Counted from the first letter of the stretch, positions 17,923 to 27,610 are shown. The stretch: DNA of 64,000 nt from WTFY01 sp964614915 (GCA_964614915.1 CAZTNC010000019.1:186001-250000); one strand, 5' to 3'. Made by a program: numbers and translations. Notes: generated by a model not told the origin, from the letters alone.

Positions 17923-19148
17923 TGTTGTCCCGTGTTCAGACTGCGTACCCTCATGCCTTCGGTGGCGAACTGTATGCCACCCGTGACAACGGCCTGTCCC
18001 TCTTCAAGGGCACCGGTCACGAAGATCTCGTCATTGCCGCGCTGCAAAACCTGTAGCGGGACAATAGCGACTCTTTGCTCATCGCCAATGACCCAGACCT
18101 CATTCCCCGGCTGCAGCGCCGAACGCGGAATGCGGAAATAGCGCTCCGGCGTAAGCCCCTCGATTTCAACCTCGACAAACTTGCCCACCAGAAGCGGCGG
18201 GGCCTGGCGGATGTCGTCTTGCGAGCCGACCGGGGTGCCTTCAGAAAAGGGCTCGGGGACACGCACAATCACGTCAATGGTGCGTGTCTGCTTGTCGAGT
18301 GATGCCTCGGCGCGATCCACATAGCCGTCCCAGACGTAGTGCGCATCTGCATATCTCGCAATGACACGCGCATTCACCCGCTGCTTGGCATCCCCCGCCT
18401 GAAGCTCCCACAGTCCGGGAATCAATGCAGTGTTGGCATCGGACAGGGGCAGGACTACCTCGACCGCATCGGCGGCAAATAGCCGCCCGACGACCTGCCC
18501 CACCGTCAGAAACTGGCCGATGTCCACGGACTCCTCGCGCACATAGCCATCAAAAGGTGCCTTCACACTGGTTCGGGCCAACGCCAGCTTGGCTTCTGCG
18601 ACCTTGGCTTCCTCACGTTTCAGTGCCGCCTGCGCCGCCTTCAACTGGGGTTCTCGCAACACCAGGGGACTCGCCTCGGGGACCGTGGAGCCGGACTCGC
18701 GTTGGCGCCCGGAGAACTGCTCGAATTCGGTACGGGCAACGGCCGCCAGCTCGCGGGCCTCGAGCAGCGCCACTTTCCGGTCTTCGAGATCGGCCATGGC
18801 CTCGCGCAGGCGATACTGGTAGTCCTCCTGTTCAATGCGGAAGATCGTGTCGCCCGCCTTGATCCGCCCGCCGCTGTGGAAACTCGGATTCATGCTGTCG
18901 ACCCTGCCGCTGACTTGAGAGGTGATGTCAATTTCTGCGCTGGGCCGCACGGTTCCTGCACCATACACGGGGATGGCTCCAGCCCCGGCCACCACCTGGG
19001 CGGACTGCACGAACGGAATTTGAGGTGGCTGCTCAACACGTTCCGGCTCGGGAGCCAGCGACACCAGGATGGATGCCAGCACCACCGCACCCGCCAGGAT
19101 CCCTGCGGCAACCAGGTAGCTTTTCAGTCTGTCCTTCAGTCTATTCAT
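17919..19148 (-). CDS. RND efflux periplasmic adaptor (HlyD/MFP family)
   Basis: 409-residue membrane fusion protein. An N-terminal membrane anchor spans about residues 12-30. It is followed by the barrel/lipoyl part (GAGTVRPSAEIDITSQVSG and IKAGDTIFRIEQEDY), a helical hairpin rich in Ala/Glu around residues 100-175, and the second lipoyl half VKAPFDGYVREESVDIGQ. It lies 6 bp after the outer-membrane subunit gene and overlaps the pump gene by 4 nt, so the three genes are translated from one message. Confidence 0.92.
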   Translation of the reverse strand: MNRLKDRLKSYLVAAGILAGAVVLASILVSLAPEPERVEQPPQIPFVQSAQVVAGAGAIPVYGAGTVRPSAEIDITSQVSGRVDSMNPSFHSGGRIKAGDTIFRIEQEDYQYRLREAMADLEDRKVALLEARELAAVARTEFEQFSGRQRESGSTVPEASPLVLREPQLKAAQAALKREEAKVAEAKLALARTSVKAPFDGYVREESVDIGQFLTVGQVVGRLFAADAVEVVLPLSDANTALIPGLWELQAGDAKQRVNARVIARYADAHYVWDGYVDRAEASLDKQTRTIDVIVRVPEPFSEGTPVGSQDDIRQAPPLLVGKFVEVEIEGLTPERYFRIPRSALQPGNEVWVIGDEQRVAIVPLQVLQRGNDEIFVTGALEEGQAVVTGGIQFATEGMRVRSLNTGQQ

Positions 19149-19154
19149 GCCGGT

Positions 19155-20732
19155 TTACTCCGTGGCTAGGGATGCGGCCCGAAGGCCCGCAACCTGTGGA
19201 GAATCGTCAGTTCGTGCAGCCCCGGGGTCTGCCACCGTCCACACGCCTCCCAGCGCGCGATGCAGTGCGAGGTGCATGTACCCCAGATCACGTTCTGCGG
19301 CCACCAGCGAGGACTTCATGCTGGTGAGCGTTTCCGAGGCTGCCAGAAAGGCATCGTAGTCGCCGACTCCGGACCAGTAGCGACGTTCCTGAAAGGCCGC
19401 CTCTGCCCGGGCTTCCTCAACGGACGAACTCAGCAGGGCATGGCGTTGCTGGCTGGTCTCCAGCTGGGTCAGCACAGCCTCCACCTCATTGACCGCGGTG
19501 ACCACCGAGTGCCTGTACGCGGAGGCTGCCTCTTTCAGTCGGGTCTCCGCGAGGGTCACATTGTGACGCAGCCGCTTGCCCTGGAATACCGGCCCGACCA
19601 GATTCAGGCTCAGATTCTTGAACCACTGGGCTGCATCCAGCCACTGGCGGGTGTCCGAGCCCTGCAAGCCGATGGTTCCAGACAAGGACAGGGATGGCAG
19701 CAGTTCGGCACGCCGTGCTCCGACGGCATGGCGGGCTGCCTGCATTCGCTGCTGGGCCGCGCCCACATCGGGGCGTTGAGTGAGGAGGTCCGCCGGGATG
19801 CCTACGGGAATGCGGTCGTATGTCGCAGAGGGCGACAGGGAATCAGGCAAGAGGCTGGCCAGGTCCGCACGGTATCCACCCAGAAGGGTCCACAGACGTC
19901 CCTCTGCATCGGCCAGCCGCCCCCTGACGGCCGGCAGTTCAGCCTGCGAGTTCCACAGTTGCAACCGCGCGGTATAGAGTTCACGTGCCGTATTGAGGCC
20001 GCGCTGGTAGCGGGCCGTGGTGAGCTTCTCGCGCTCCTGCAAAATCCCCACGATCTCGTCTGACAGCCCGAGTTGGCGGCGCAGCCAGGCGATCTCGATG
20101 TACGTGCGCACGGTTTCTGCAACGACTCCGATCCGGGCGGCACGGTAGTCCCACTCCGAAGCCAGGTGTTCGGCACGGGCCGCCTGTGCATCATTGCGGT
20201 TGCGGCCCCAGAAATCGGCCTCGTAGGAGAAATTCGCATTCAGGGAGTACGTGGTCACCGCCAGGCGGTCCGGCACGGAAATGCCGAACTCCTGCTTGAG
20301 TTCCGGGCTCAGCCCGATCTCTTCAATCTGCTCACCCACGCCCGCATTGGTTGGTGTATCCGTGTCCTCGCCAGACGCCGATGGCTGCAGTGAAGGATAT
20401 CTGGCGGCATTCGCAATGCCCGCCCGGGCTCGGGCCTGCTCAACCCGCGCCACGGCTTCGGCCAAGTCGAAGTTCGACACCAGTACGGCTTCAACGACCC
20501 GGTCCAGTCCCGGGTCGTTGAATGTTTTCCACCATTGCAACGGCGCGTAGGCCTGGCCGACATCCTCGCCGGTGAATTTTTCGGGCAATTGCAGCGCAAA
20601 CTTTTGGGCCGGAGGCATCAATTTTTGTGAACACGCGGCCATGAGAAATCCAGCGACGACCACAAACAGCACCCCTGGGGCGGAAGGCCGCCGGTGCGCT
20701 GTCAGTCTTTCTGAAACAGTTGCCATTACCAT
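19155..20732 (-). CDS. Outer-membrane efflux lipoprotein (NodT/OprM family)
   Basis: TolC-like channel of about 525 residues. The N-terminus has a lipoprotein signal with lipobox MAACS, so the mature protein starts at a lipidated Cys. Two repeats of the outer-membrane factor domain follow, marked by FNDPGLDRVVEAVLVSNFDL, NFSYEADFWGRNRNDAQAAR and LNLVGPVFQGKRLR. The start is uncertain: ATG at 20732 is used, ATG at 20726 and a GTG at 20789 are in frame, none with a strong ribosome site. First gene of the efflux operon. Confidence 0.9.
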   Translation of the reverse strand: MVMATVSERLTAHRRPSAPGVLFVVVAGFLMAACSQKLMPPAQKFALQLPEKFTGEDVGQAYAPLQWWKTFNDPGLDRVVEAVLVSNFDLAEAVARVEQARARAGIANAARYPSLQPSASGEDTDTPTNAGVGEQIEEIGLSPELKQEFGISVPDRLAVTTYSLNANFSYEADFWGRNRNDAQAARAEHLASEWDYRAARIGVVAETVRTYIEIAWLRRQLGLSDEIVGILQEREKLTTARYQRGLNTARELYTARLQLWNSQAELPAVRGRLADAEGRLWTLLGGYRADLASLLPDSLSPSATYDRIPVGIPADLLTQRPDVGAAQQRMQAARHAVGARRAELLPSLSLSGTIGLQGSDTRQWLDAAQWFKNLSLNLVGPVFQGKRLRHNVTLAETRLKEAASAYRHSVVTAVNEVEAVLTQLETSQQRHALLSSSVEEARAEAAFQERRYWSGVGDYDAFLAASETLTSMKSSLVAAERDLGYMHLALHRALGGVWTVADPGAARTDDSPQVAGLRAASLATE

Positions 20733-20847
20733 GCAGCATATCGCACCACGGGTGCGATGCAGAAATTCCTGATCCGCACGACCGGCCACATCAACCGGTC
20801 TGCTTCAGCCAGCGGATGCTCCCTCTTGGCTTATCCCCGGCAAGACG

Positions 20848-21405
20848 TCATGCCTTCCACTTGATGTTGCACCCTACACTGGGTTTTTGTACGGGGTCGA
20901 CAATCTGGCCGGCCAGCAGGGCATCGAGGGCAGAACGCAGGTCCTCGCCGTTCACCGGGATGCCATTGCCAGGCCGCGAGCCGTCCAGTTGCCCCCGGTA
21001 TGCGCATTCCAGGGCCTCGTCAAAAACAAAGATATCGGGCGTGCAGGCCGCATCGTACCGCTTGGCCACCTGCTGGGTCTCGTCGTACAGGTAAGGAAAG
21101 GAGTACCCAAGGGACACCGCCAGGGCCTTCATGTTATCCGGTGAGTCCTCGGGATACTGGTCGGCATCGTTGGAACTGATAGCCACCAGCGAGACGCCCT
21201 GGGCCGGGTAGTCCTGGCCGAGGCGTACCAGCTCGTCCTGGATATGCTTCACGAAGGGGCAATGGTTGCATATGAACATGACTACGGTCGCCACCTCGCC
21301 GCGCACCTCCGACAGGCACACTTCCTTCCCGGAAACCGTATCCGGCAGGCAAAAATCCGGGGCCGGGGTCCCCAGGGGCATCATGTTGGAAGGTGTGCGT
21401 GCCAT
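20848..21405 (-). CDS. Thioredoxin-like/AhpC-TSA family protein with CNHC motif
   Basis: 185 residues with a thioredoxin fold of the peroxiredoxin-related type. The sequence PAPDFCLPDTVSGKEVCLSE is followed by VVMFICNHCPFVKHI, where CNHC takes the place of CxxC. The C-terminal part has TPDIFVFD and a Gly-rich GRQLDGSRPGNG-like end. Proteins with the FxCNHCPFVKH block are annotated as thioredoxin family proteins of unknown partner. There is no signal peptide, so it is probably cytoplasmic. It is divergent from metK with 103 bp between starts and 115 bp upstream of the efflux genes. Confidence 0.82.
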   Translation of the reverse strand: MARTPSNMMPLGTPAPDFCLPDTVSGKEVCLSEVRGEVATVVMFICNHCPFVKHIQDELVRLGQDYPAQGVSLVAISSNDADQYPEDSPDNMKALAVSLGYSFPYLYDETQQVAKRYDAACTPDIFVFDEALECAYRGQLDGSRPGNGIPVNGEDLRSALDALLAGQIVDPVQKPSVGCNIKWKA

Positions 21406-21508
21406 TGAATCAGGGGTGCATTTTTTAATTGTGCTCGAATTGCGTAGAATAGCGCGATTCAAGACGCCTGTTAACCGTTGACAGGCCATACCAGACCCGA
21501 AGAGGCTC

Positions 21509-22681
21509 ATGCCGGCGACACGCGTTTTCACCTCCGAGTCCGTTTCCGAGGGGCATCCGGACAAGATGGCCGACCAGATCTCCGATGCGGTGCTCGATGC
21601 CTTGCTCGAACAGGACCCCGGGGCACGCGTCGCCTGCGAGACGCTCGTCAAGACCGGCATGGTCGTGCTGGCCGGAGAGGTCACAACCACGGCCCACACG
21701 GACCTTGAGTCCGTAGTCCGGCGCACGGTCAACGGGATCGGATATGACCACTCCCGGATCGGCTTCGACGGGCATACCTGTGCCGTGATCAACGCACTGG
21801 GCAAGCAGTCGCCCGACATTGCCCGCGGGGTCGACCGCGAGAGCAAGGAGGATCAGGGCGCGGGGGACCAGGGCATGATGTTCGGCTATGCTTGCAATGA
21901 AACCGATGTACTCATGCCGGCGCCGATCACCTACGCTCACCGCCTCGTACAACAACAGTCCGCGATCCGGCGCTCGGGCAAGCTGCCCTGGTTGCGCCCG
22001 GATGCCAAAAGCCAGGTCACCTTCGTCTACGAGGACGGCACGCCGAGCCGCATCGATGCGGTGGTGCTTTCCACCCAGCATGACCCGGAGGTCAGCCAGA
22101 AAGACCTGCATGAAGCGGTCCGCGAGCTGATCATCCAGCCGGTGCTGCCACAAAAGTGGCTGACGGCGGACACGAAGATCCACATCAACCCCACCGGGCG
22201 CTTCGAGACGGGCGGCCCGGTCGGGGATTGCGGGCTGACCGGGCGCAAGATCATCGTCGATACCTACGGGGGCATGGCACGTCACGGCGGCGGCGCCTTC
22301 TCGGGCAAGGACCCCTCCAAGGTCGATCGCTCGGCCGCGTACGCGGGGCGCTATGTCGCCAAGAACGTGGTGGCCGCCGGGCTGGCGGAACGCTGCGAAA
22401 TCCAGATCTCGTACGCCATCGGCCTGGCACAGCCGACCTCCGTCTCGATCGATACCTTCGGCACGGGGGTCGCGTCCGATGACAGGATCGAGGCGATGGT
22501 GCGGGACCTGTTCGACCTGTCTCCCTATGGAATCCTGTCCATGCTGGACCTGCTTCACCCGATCTACCAGGCCACAGCCAGCTACGGGCATTTTGGCCGC
22601 AACGAGGACAGTTTTCGCTGGGAACGTACCGACCGGGTGGATGAACTGAAGGAACGGGCCGGGCCGGGTGCGGTGGTATAA
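21509..22681 (+). CDS. metK: S-adenosylmethionine synthetase MetK
   Basis: Makes SAM from methionine and ATP. 390 residues with TSESVSEGHPDKMADQISD at the N-terminus, the GAGDQGMMFGYA hexapeptide region near residue 120 and GGGAFSGKDPSKVDRSAAY near residue 260. An AAGAGG precedes the ATG. ahcY follows after 33 bp, so the methyl cycle enzymes are co-transcribed. I looked for a SAM or SAH riboswitch in the 103-bp leader and did not find one. Confidence 0.97.
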   Translation: MPATRVFTSESVSEGHPDKMADQISDAVLDALLEQDPGARVACETLVKTGMVVLAGEVTTTAHTDLESVVRRTVNGIGYDHSRIGFDGHTCAVINALGKQSPDIARGVDRESKEDQGAGDQGMMFGYACNETDVLMPAPITYAHRLVQQQSAIRRSGKLPWLRPDAKSQVTFVYEDGTPSRIDAVVLSTQHDPEVSQKDLHEAVRELIIQPVLPQKWLTADTKIHINPTGRFETGGPVGDCGLTGRKIIVDTYGGMARHGGGAFSGKDPSKVDRSAAYAGRYVAKNVVAAGLAERCEIQISYAIGLAQPTSVSIDTFGTGVASDDRIEAMVRDLFDLSPYGILSMLDLLHPIYQATASYGHFGRNEDSFRWERTDRVDELKERAGPGAVV

Positions 22682-22714
22682 TGCCGCGAACCGACTGAAG
22701 GACACGACAGGATC

Positions 22715-24028
22715 ATGAGTATTCAATCTGTGCACAAAGAGGCAGCGGATTTCAAGGTGGCGGACCTCGCCCTGGCCGACTGGGGGCGCAAGGAGATTGC
22801 CATTGCCGAAACCGAAATGCCGGGCCTGATGGCCCTGCGCGAAAAGTACGGCGAGGAGAAACCGCTGGCGGGTGCGCGCATTGCGGGCTGCCTGCACATG
22901 ACAGTGCAGACCGCCGTGCTGATCGAAACCCTGACGGCACTGGGCGCACAGGTACGCTGGTCGTCCTGCAACATATTTTCCACCCAGGATCATGCCGCAG
23001 CAGCCATGGCGGCCAGCGGGATCCCCGTATTCGCCTGGAAAGGCGAGACCGAGGAGGACTACATTTGGTGCATCGAGCAGACCATCCACGGGCCCGGCGG
23101 CTGGCATCCGAACATGCTGCTCGACGATGGCGGCGACCTGACCAAGATCATGCATGAAAATTTTCCCGAGCTGCTGGAGCAGGTGAAAGGACTGTCCGAA
23201 GAGACCACCACCGGGGTCCATCGCCTGATGGAAATGGAAAAAAGGAACGAGCTGAAAGTCCCGGCATTCAATGTGAACGATTCGGTGACCAAGTCCAAGT
23301 TCGACAACCTGTACGGCTGTCGCGAATCGCTGGTCGACGGAATCAAGCGTGCAACGGATGTCATGATCGCGGCCAAAACCGCGGTTGTCTTTGGTTTCGG
23401 CGATGTCGGCAAGGGCTGTGCACAGTCCCTGCGCAGCCTCGGCGCGAATGTCCTGATCACGGAAATCGATCCCATCTGCGCATTGCAGGCCGCCATGGCG
23501 GGGTTTCGTGTCGTCGCCCTGGAGGACGTGGTCTCAAGCGCAGACATCTTTGTCACCGCGACCGGAAACTACCATGTCATCAGCCACGATCATATGTGCG
23601 CCATGAAGGACCAGGCCATTGTTTGCAACATCGGGCACTTTGACAATGAAATCGATGTCGCAAGCCTCAGGCAGTACCCGTGGGAAAACATCAAGCCGCA
23701 GGTGGACCATGTGTGCTTTCCGAACGGCAAGCGCATCATCCTTCTGGCGGAAGGCCGCCTGGTGAACCTGGGCTGCGCCACCGGCCATCCGAGCTTTGTA
23801 ATGTCGAACTCCTTCACCAACCAGGTCCTTGCACAAGTGGAATTGTGGAAGAATCCGGACCGCTACGAAAACAAGGTGTATGTACTGCCCAAGACGCTGG
23901 ACGAGGAAGTCGCACGGCTGCATCTGGACAAGATCGGTGCAAAACTCACACGGCTGACTCCGGAACAGGCGGAATACATCGGGGTAGACCTGGACGGGCC
24001 CTACAAACCTGACTACTACCGGTACTGA
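22715..24028 (+). CDS. ahcY: S-adenosylhomocysteine hydrolase AhcY
   Basis: Hydrolyses SAH to adenosine and homocysteine, relieving product inhibition of methyltransferases. 437 residues with the substrate region LKVADLALADWGRKEI, SCNIFSTQDHAAAA, the NAD-binding loop VFGFGDVGKGCA and the C-terminal LDKIGAKLTRLTPEQAEYIG followed by PYKPDYYRY. The ATG at 22715 has AGGA upstream. Its place directly after metK is common. Confidence 0.97.
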   Translation: MSIQSVHKEAADFKVADLALADWGRKEIAIAETEMPGLMALREKYGEEKPLAGARIAGCLHMTVQTAVLIETLTALGAQVRWSSCNIFSTQDHAAAAMAASGIPVFAWKGETEEDYIWCIEQTIHGPGGWHPNMLLDDGGDLTKIMHENFPELLEQVKGLSEETTTGVHRLMEMEKRNELKVPAFNVNDSVTKSKFDNLYGCRESLVDGIKRATDVMIAAKTAVVFGFGDVGKGCAQSLRSLGANVLITEIDPICALQAAMAGFRVVALEDVVSSADIFVTATGNYHVISHDHMCAMKDQAIVCNIGHFDNEIDVASLRQYPWENIKPQVDHVCFPNGKRIILLAEGRLVNLGCATGHPSFVMSNSFTNQVLAQVELWKNPDRYENKVYVLPKTLDEEVARLHLDKIGAKLTRLTPEQAEYIGVDLDGPYKPDYYRY

Positions 24029-24055
24029 ACCCGGCGCTCACCCGCCTTCGGCACC

Positions 24056-24805
24056 ATGCAGGCCATCCGTCTGTACACCCGCCAAAAGCTGACGGTACAC
24101 GACGAAGTCAGTCTGGAGGACAGCGCCCGTCATCATGCGACCCGCGTGCTTCGCATCCACAGGCACTCACCGCTGGTGCTGTTCAACGGAGACGGCTATG
24201 ACTACCCTAGCCAGCCGGTAAGCCTGCAAAAGCAAGTGGTGACCGTGCGGGTCACTGACCGGACCCCTGCCAGGAAAGAATCCGATCTGCAAACCCACCT
24301 GGTGCTCGGCGTGTCGAAAGGCACGCACATGGATTTCGCTATCCAGAAAACGGTCGAGGCCGGCGTGACCGAAATCCATCCGGTCGTCACCGAACGGACC
24401 GTGACCCGGTTCTCGGAGCAGACCCGGGTCAACCGGCAGCGACACTGGCAAAACATCATCATCAGCACCTGCGAACAGTGCGGACGTGCAGTCCTTCCCG
24501 TCCTGCACGAGGCCCAGGACCTGGGCAGCCTGCCGTCGCTCACAGAGAGTGCACGTGGATTCGTTCTCGACATGGGTGCAAGCGACCGGCTGGCACATGC
24601 TGCCCGTGACCCCGTGGAAAAAGTCTGGTTTGTGATCGGCCCGGAAGGGGGTCTCACCGATGCAGAGACGGACCAGGTCATTGCCAAGGGGTTTGAGGCG
24701 GTGAGCCTGGGCCCACGGGTATTGCGTACCGAAACGGCCGCTTTGGCTGCACTGGTCAGCGCACAGCTGCTGTGGGGAGACTTGTCCGGGCATGCCGACA
24801 GCTAG
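24056..24805 (+). CDS. rsmE: 16S rRNA (uracil1498-N3)-methyltransferase RsmE
   Basis: SPOUT-class methyltransferase acting on U1498 of 16S rRNA. 249 residues with HHATRVLRIHRHSPLVLFNGDG at the PUA-like N-terminus, KGTHMDFAIQKTVEAGVTEI in the centre, and the knot motifs FVIGPEGGLTDAETD and SLGPRVLRTETAALAAL. It follows ahcY by 27 bp and precedes gshB, the usual gammaproteobacterial order. Confidence 0.94.
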   Translation: MQAIRLYTRQKLTVHDEVSLEDSARHHATRVLRIHRHSPLVLFNGDGYDYPSQPVSLQKQVVTVRVTDRTPARKESDLQTHLVLGVSKGTHMDFAIQKTVEAGVTEIHPVVTERTVTRFSEQTRVNRQRHWQNIIISTCEQCGRAVLPVLHEAQDLGSLPSLTESARGFVLDMGASDRLAHAARDPVEKVWFVIGPEGGLTDAETDQVIAKGFEAVSLGPRVLRTETAALAALVSAQLLWGDLSGHADS

Positions 24806-24937
24806 CCCAAGCTGTATTCCTGTGCGCTCGAGCCTGCGCACACAGCACGGAAGGACACGCCGCGGCGTCCACGTCGGGCACCCGCATCCGAGATGCTATC
24901 CTGTAGGCAGCCGGTACCGACAAGGCAGTATTTTTCG

Positions 24938-25885
24938 ATGAGCATAAAACTAGGTGTAGTCATGGATCCCGTAGGGGACATCAATGTCCGCAAGGACAGC
25001 ACGTTTGCCATGCTGCGCGAGGCACAGCACCGGGGCTGGCTCACCCACTACCTGCAGCCTTGCGACATCTTTTTTCAGGACGGCGCGGTGATGGGCCGTA
25101 CAGCCCGCATCACGGTGCAGGACGACCCCGGCGACTGGGTCCGGCTGGAAGCGAGCACCGTCCAGGACCTGAGCGAACTCGACGTGATCCTGATGCGCAA
25201 GGATCCGCCGTTCGACATGGAGTACATTTACACGACCTTTTTGCTGGAGCACGTGCAGCGAAGCGGGGTACGGGTGATCAACCATCCTGCCAGCTTGCGC
25301 AATACCAATGAGAAACTGTTCGCTACCTGCTTCGCCGAATGCACCGTGCCCTATGTGATCAGCCGCAACCGGCGGGCACTCGAGCAGTTCGTCGATACCC
25401 ACCGGGAAGCCGTGGTCAAACCTCTGGATGGCATGGCAGGCGACCTGGTCTTTCGCCTGCGACACGATGACCCGAACCGCGGTGTCATCCTGGAAACCGC
25501 AACCCAGCACAGCAAACGCACGGTGATGGCCCAGAAACTGATCGCCGAGTACCGGGAGGGGGACAAACGGATCCTGCTCATCGGCGGCGAACCCGTTCCG
25601 CATGCCCTGGTACGGGTTCCTGCTGAAGGGGAACTGCGCGCCAACCTGGCCAAGGGAGGCACCCCGAAAGCCGCCGCCCTGAGCGAACGGGATCGATGGA
25701 TTTGCGAGCAGATCCGGCCGGAGCTGAACGCCAGGCAGCTTGACTTCGTGGGCATCGACGTGATCGGCGATTACTTGACGGAAATCAACGTGACCAGCCC
25801 GACGGGTATCCGGGAACTGGACGAGATGTGCGGCCTCAACATTGCCGCGACCCTGTTCGATACGATCGAGAAAAGGCTCGGGTAG
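24938..25885 (+). CDS. gshB: Glutathione synthetase GshB
   Basis: ATP-grasp ligase adding glycine to gamma-glutamylcysteine. 315 residues against 316 in E. coli. It shows LGVVMDPVGDINVRKDSTFAM at the start, VILMRKDPPFDMEYIY, and the ATP-grasp segments VVKPLDGMAGDLVF and INVTSPTGIRELD at the C-terminus. AAGGCAG precedes the ATG at 24938. An in-frame ATG at 24893 would add 15 unsupported residues. Confidence 0.96.
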   Translation: MSIKLGVVMDPVGDINVRKDSTFAMLREAQHRGWLTHYLQPCDIFFQDGAVMGRTARITVQDDPGDWVRLEASTVQDLSELDVILMRKDPPFDMEYIYTTFLLEHVQRSGVRVINHPASLRNTNEKLFATCFAECTVPYVISRNRRALEQFVDTHREAVVKPLDGMAGDLVFRLRHDDPNRGVILETATQHSKRTVMAQKLIAEYREGDKRILLIGGEPVPHALVRVPAEGELRANLAKGGTPKAAALSERDRWICEQIRPELNARQLDFVGIDVIGDYLTEINVTSPTGIRELDEMCGLNIAATLFDTIEKRLG

Positions 25886-25998
25886 GCGCCAGGGACCAAC
25901 TGAGCCGGGATGGGCCATGAGATGGTGCGAGGGCCCCATTCTCCATCATTTTCTGAAAAATGGGCGGCATCTGCGGTATATTGATAGTATCCGCGTCC

Positions 25999-26018
25999 GG
26001 ATGTTTTTGAAAACATCC
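25999..26018. promoter_or_regulatory. 20-bp perfect palindrome in the leader of yqgE
   Basis: GGATGTTTT-TG-AAAACATCC has 9-bp arms and a two-base centre and lies 20 bp before the yqgE ATG. It is too close to the start, and lacks a T-run, to be a normal gshB terminator. It may be an operator or an RNA hairpin close to the ribosome site. Confidence 0.4.
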
Positions 26019-26038
26019 CGTTGCATGCCCGGTCAAAC

Positions 26039-26602
26039 ATGTCAGAGAGCCTTACTAAACAACTGCTCGTGGCGATGCCCGCCCTGCATGACCCAAATTT
26101 TTCACGCACGGTAACCCTCATTTGTGAACACAACGAGCACGGTGCGATGGGCATTGTCGTGAACCAGCCGATCACCCTGTGTGTCGATGAACTGATCCGC
26201 TACCTGGACGTGGACACGGATGACCAGGACGCGGCATCGGTACACAATCCGGTGTATGCGGGCGGTCCGGTACATGCCAACCGGGGATTCGTGCTGCACG
26301 ATTCAGACCGCAAATGGACGTCCACCTACACGATTGACGACGACCTGAAACTGACTACTTCCGAGGACATCCTTGTGGATATCGGCCGGGGTACCGGGCC
26401 CGAGAATGCGATTGTTGCCCTGGGGTATGCGGGATGGGGCCCGGGGCAACTGGAACAGGAACTGGTGGACAACGCCTGGCTGACGGTCCCGTACCAGGCC
26501 AAAATCGTATTTGACACGCCGGTTGAAAAACGCTGGCAGAGTGCAGCCAGCAAGCTGGGCATCGATTTGAACCTGATCTCGAGCGAGGCCGGACATGCCT
26601 GA
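26039..26602 (+). CDS. yqgE: YqgE/AlgH family protein (DUF179)
   Basis: 187-residue member of the UPF0301/AlgH family, function not established; AlgH was first linked to alginate control in Pseudomonas. It has the family start LTKQLLVAMPALHDPNFSRT, then HGAMGIVVNQP, YAGGPVHANRGFVLH and ALGYAGWGPGQLEQEL. I take the ATG at 26039; a TTG 18 bases upstream is also in frame. It is upstream of ruvX and pyrR as in many gammaproteobacteria. Confidence 0.93.
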   Translation: MSESLTKQLLVAMPALHDPNFSRTVTLICEHNEHGAMGIVVNQPITLCVDELIRYLDVDTDDQDAASVHNPVYAGGPVHANRGFVLHDSDRKWTSTYTIDDDLKLTTSEDILVDIGRGTGPENAIVALGYAGWGPGQLEQELVDNAWLTVPYQAKIVFDTPVEKRWQSAASKLGIDLNLISSEAGHA

Positions 26603-26656
26603 GGGTGCACCTGCAAACCTGTCCATGGTCCCAGGCTACACGTCTGATAACTGCCC

Positions 26657-27106
26657 ATGTCCAGCGTGATCGGGTTTGATTATGGAGAATGCAGGATCGG
26701 GGTTGCTATTGGCGTTCCCAGTGCCGGGACTGCCAATCCCCTGACGACGCTGGTCGTGCCGAGTTCAGGCACGCCCTGGGACAAGATCGATGAGATCATC
26801 GGGCAATGGCATCCTGACGCCCTGGTGGTGGGCAGGGTCGAGCATCACACCCAGGACCAGGATCGGATCAAGCACCGCGTGCAAAATTTCTGCAAGGCCC
26901 TGCAACGCCGCTACCACCTGCCGGTGAAAACTGTGGATGAGTCATTCTCCTCGGCGCGCGCGTACGCGCTGCTGAAGGACATGCGCGCCCGTGGGCAGCG
27001 CAAGAAAATCCGCAAGACCGACATCGACAAGGCCGCGGCAGCCATCATCCTGCAGACCTGGTTTGCATGCCAGGACGGCCTGCATGCGGAAGGGGGTACT
27101 TCGTGA
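26657..27106 (+). CDS. ruvX: RuvX/YqgF-type putative Holliday junction resolvase
   Basis: RNase H-fold protein of 149 residues, thought to act in pre-16S rRNA processing and possibly recombination. The first acidic motif is in IGFDYGECRIGVAIG, the second region is DALVVGR, and the third block is VDESFSSARAYALL with the C-terminal DIDKAAAAIILQTW. Its stop codon overlaps the GTG of pyrR as GTGA, so the two are translationally coupled. Confidence 0.92.
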   Translation: MSSVIGFDYGECRIGVAIGVPSAGTANPLTTLVVPSSGTPWDKIDEIIGQWHPDALVVGRVEHHTQDQDRIKHRVQNFCKALQRRYHLPVKTVDESFSSARAYALLKDMRARGQRKKIRKTDIDKAAAAIILQTWFACQDGLHAEGGTS

Positions 27107-27600
27107 GCGACCTGGACGGCGCGCAACTGATTGACAAGCTGGGGCATGACCTCGGCGTGTTCATGCGCGCGCGAAACATCACCGATCCCTTGCTCGTGGG
27201 GATCCGCACCGGCGGGGTCTGGGTTGCGGAACGCATCCAGTCGATGCTTGAAATCAAGGATGAACTGGGGGTGCTCGACATCACCTTTTACCGGGATGAC
27301 TTCAGCCGTGCGGGAATCCAGCCGACCGTAAAACCTTCCCACCTGCCCCTGAACGTAACCGACCGGCACATCATCCTGATTGACGATGTGCTGTATACCG
27401 GGCGCACGGTACGCGCGGCCCTCAACGAGATTTTTGACTATGGCCGGCCCGCATCGGTCAGTCTCGCCATCCTCGTGGAGAGGAATGGCCGGGAGTTGCC
27501 CATCCAGGCGGATGTCGTGGGCACCAGGCTCAGCCTGGAGGCCAGGCAGCAGGTACAACTCAGCGGCCCGCAGCCGATCGCCCTGGAGATCGTGGGCTGA
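27103..27600 (+). CDS. pyrR: Bifunctional pyrimidine regulatory protein/uracil phosphoribosyltransferase PyrR
   Basis: 165 residues. It has the phosphoribosyltransferase core LVGIRTGGVWVAER, the FYRDDFSR segment typical of PyrR, and the PRPP-binding loop HIILIDDVLYTGRT. The GTG start at 27103 lies in GTGA overlap with ruvX and is preceded by GAAGGGGG; an in-frame ATG at 27067 lies inside ruvX and is less likely. PyrR controls pyr genes by RNA binding in Gram-positive bacteria; in this group regulation by it is less well shown. Confidence 0.93.
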   Translation: MSDLDGAQLIDKLGHDLGVFMRARNITDPLLVGIRTGGVWVAERIQSMLEIKDELGVLDITFYRDDFSRAGIQPTVKPSHLPLNVTDRHIILIDDVLYTGRTVRAALNEIFDYGRPASVSLAILVERNGRELPIQADVVGTRLSLEARQQVQLSGPQPIALEIVG

Positions 27601-27610
27601 GCCTTTTCGC

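Noticed and set aside
21406..21508. SAM or SAH riboswitch before metK
   Set aside because: The 103-bp leader lacks the conserved cores of these riboswitches as far as can be read.
21425..23221. 598-codon open frame opposite metK and the start of ahcY
   Set aside because: Antisense to genes of certain identity; high GC third positions create long antisense frames here.
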